Shown here piece after piece: positions 63,902 through 64,000 of a stretch of 64,000 bases of DNA. The DNA comes from Alnus glutinosa. Taxonomy: Eukaryota > Streptophyta > Magnoliopsida > Fagales > Betulaceae. The notes below the pieces were generated by a model. That model worked only from the letters and a program-made list of their open reading frames with translations. It was not told the DNA's origin and did not search any database. Both the position numbers and the translations under genes were made by a program. The stretch spans positions 625,001-689,000 of the forward strand of contig NC_084892.1 in the NCBI RefSeq assembly GCF_958979055.1, in the 5' to 3' direction. Each line of letters starts with the position of its first letter. The first letter of the stretch is position 1.

Positions 63902-64000
63902 TGCTCCGTTTATTTCGGCGTAAAATAATTTTTATCGTAAAATATGTTCTAGGAAGTCATTTTTCAGTGTTTGACACAGAGAAAAAATCACAAATATTAG
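63902..64000. mobile_element. Start of foldback element copy, unit 3
   Basis: Begins GCTCCGTTTATTTCGGCGTA as at 31072 and runs off the window end, so unit 3 continues to the right, probably into a third ALMT copy. Confidence 0.65.

Noticed and set aside
18270..64000. The whole array as unmerged haplotypes in an assembly
   Set aside because: Not excluded, but unit contents differ strongly and one joint contains templated filler, which points to real rearrangement; long reads would decide.

Overview
This is a nuclear segment of a flowering plant, most likely a woody eudicot. The evidence is spliced genes with GT-AG introns, AT-rich spacers, many foldback elements, MITEs and microsatellites, and plant families: alpha-expansin, thaumatin-like proteins (TLP), aluminium-activated malate transporters (ALMT), a FluG/NodGS-type amidohydrolase-glutamine synthetase, and DC1-domain proteins. 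Nothing here fixes the species.

Layout. Positions 1-800 hold the 3' end of a WDR3/Utp12-like gene. Positions 1463-3318 (minus) hold a broken DC1-domain gene. Positions 3500-9300 are repeat-rich: a ~60-75 bp minisatellite, a foldback element with a GC-rich core, and two members of a second foldback family. Positions 9391-11980 (minus) hold an intact three-exon alpha-expansin. Positions 13033-26017 (minus) hold an intact 18-exon FluG/NodGS gene (839 codons). One of its introns appears to be a U12-type AT-AC intron.

From about 18 kb to the window end the sequence is a partly decayed tandem array with the order FluG (minus) - TLPa (plus) - foldback element - ALMT (plus) - short 5' gene fragment (minus) - TLPb (plus). 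Unit 1 has intact FluG1, TLPa1 with a nonsense codon, intact ALMT1 and intact TLPb1. Unit 2 has only the FluG promoter, exon 1, intron 1 and 35 bases of exon 2, then intact TLPa2, intact ALMT2 and a TLPb pseudogene. Unit 3 has a FluG copy lacking exons 11-18, then intact TLPa3, and runs off the window. Both internal joints fuse TLPb sequence (plus) to the inside of FluG (minus). TLPb-derived and FluG-derived promoters therefore face each other across the joints. One joint carries what looks like templated filler DNA.

The genes do not form an obvious pathway. TLPs and expansin act in the apoplast or wall, ALMT at a membrane, and FluG/NodGS in the cytosol. The main interest is the rearrangement history, the U12-type intron, the apparent intron loss and sequence homogenisation in ALMT, and the possible antisense arrangement of FluG fragments. 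All exon joins were worked out by hand from reading frame, splice signals and family knowledge, with no transcript evidence.
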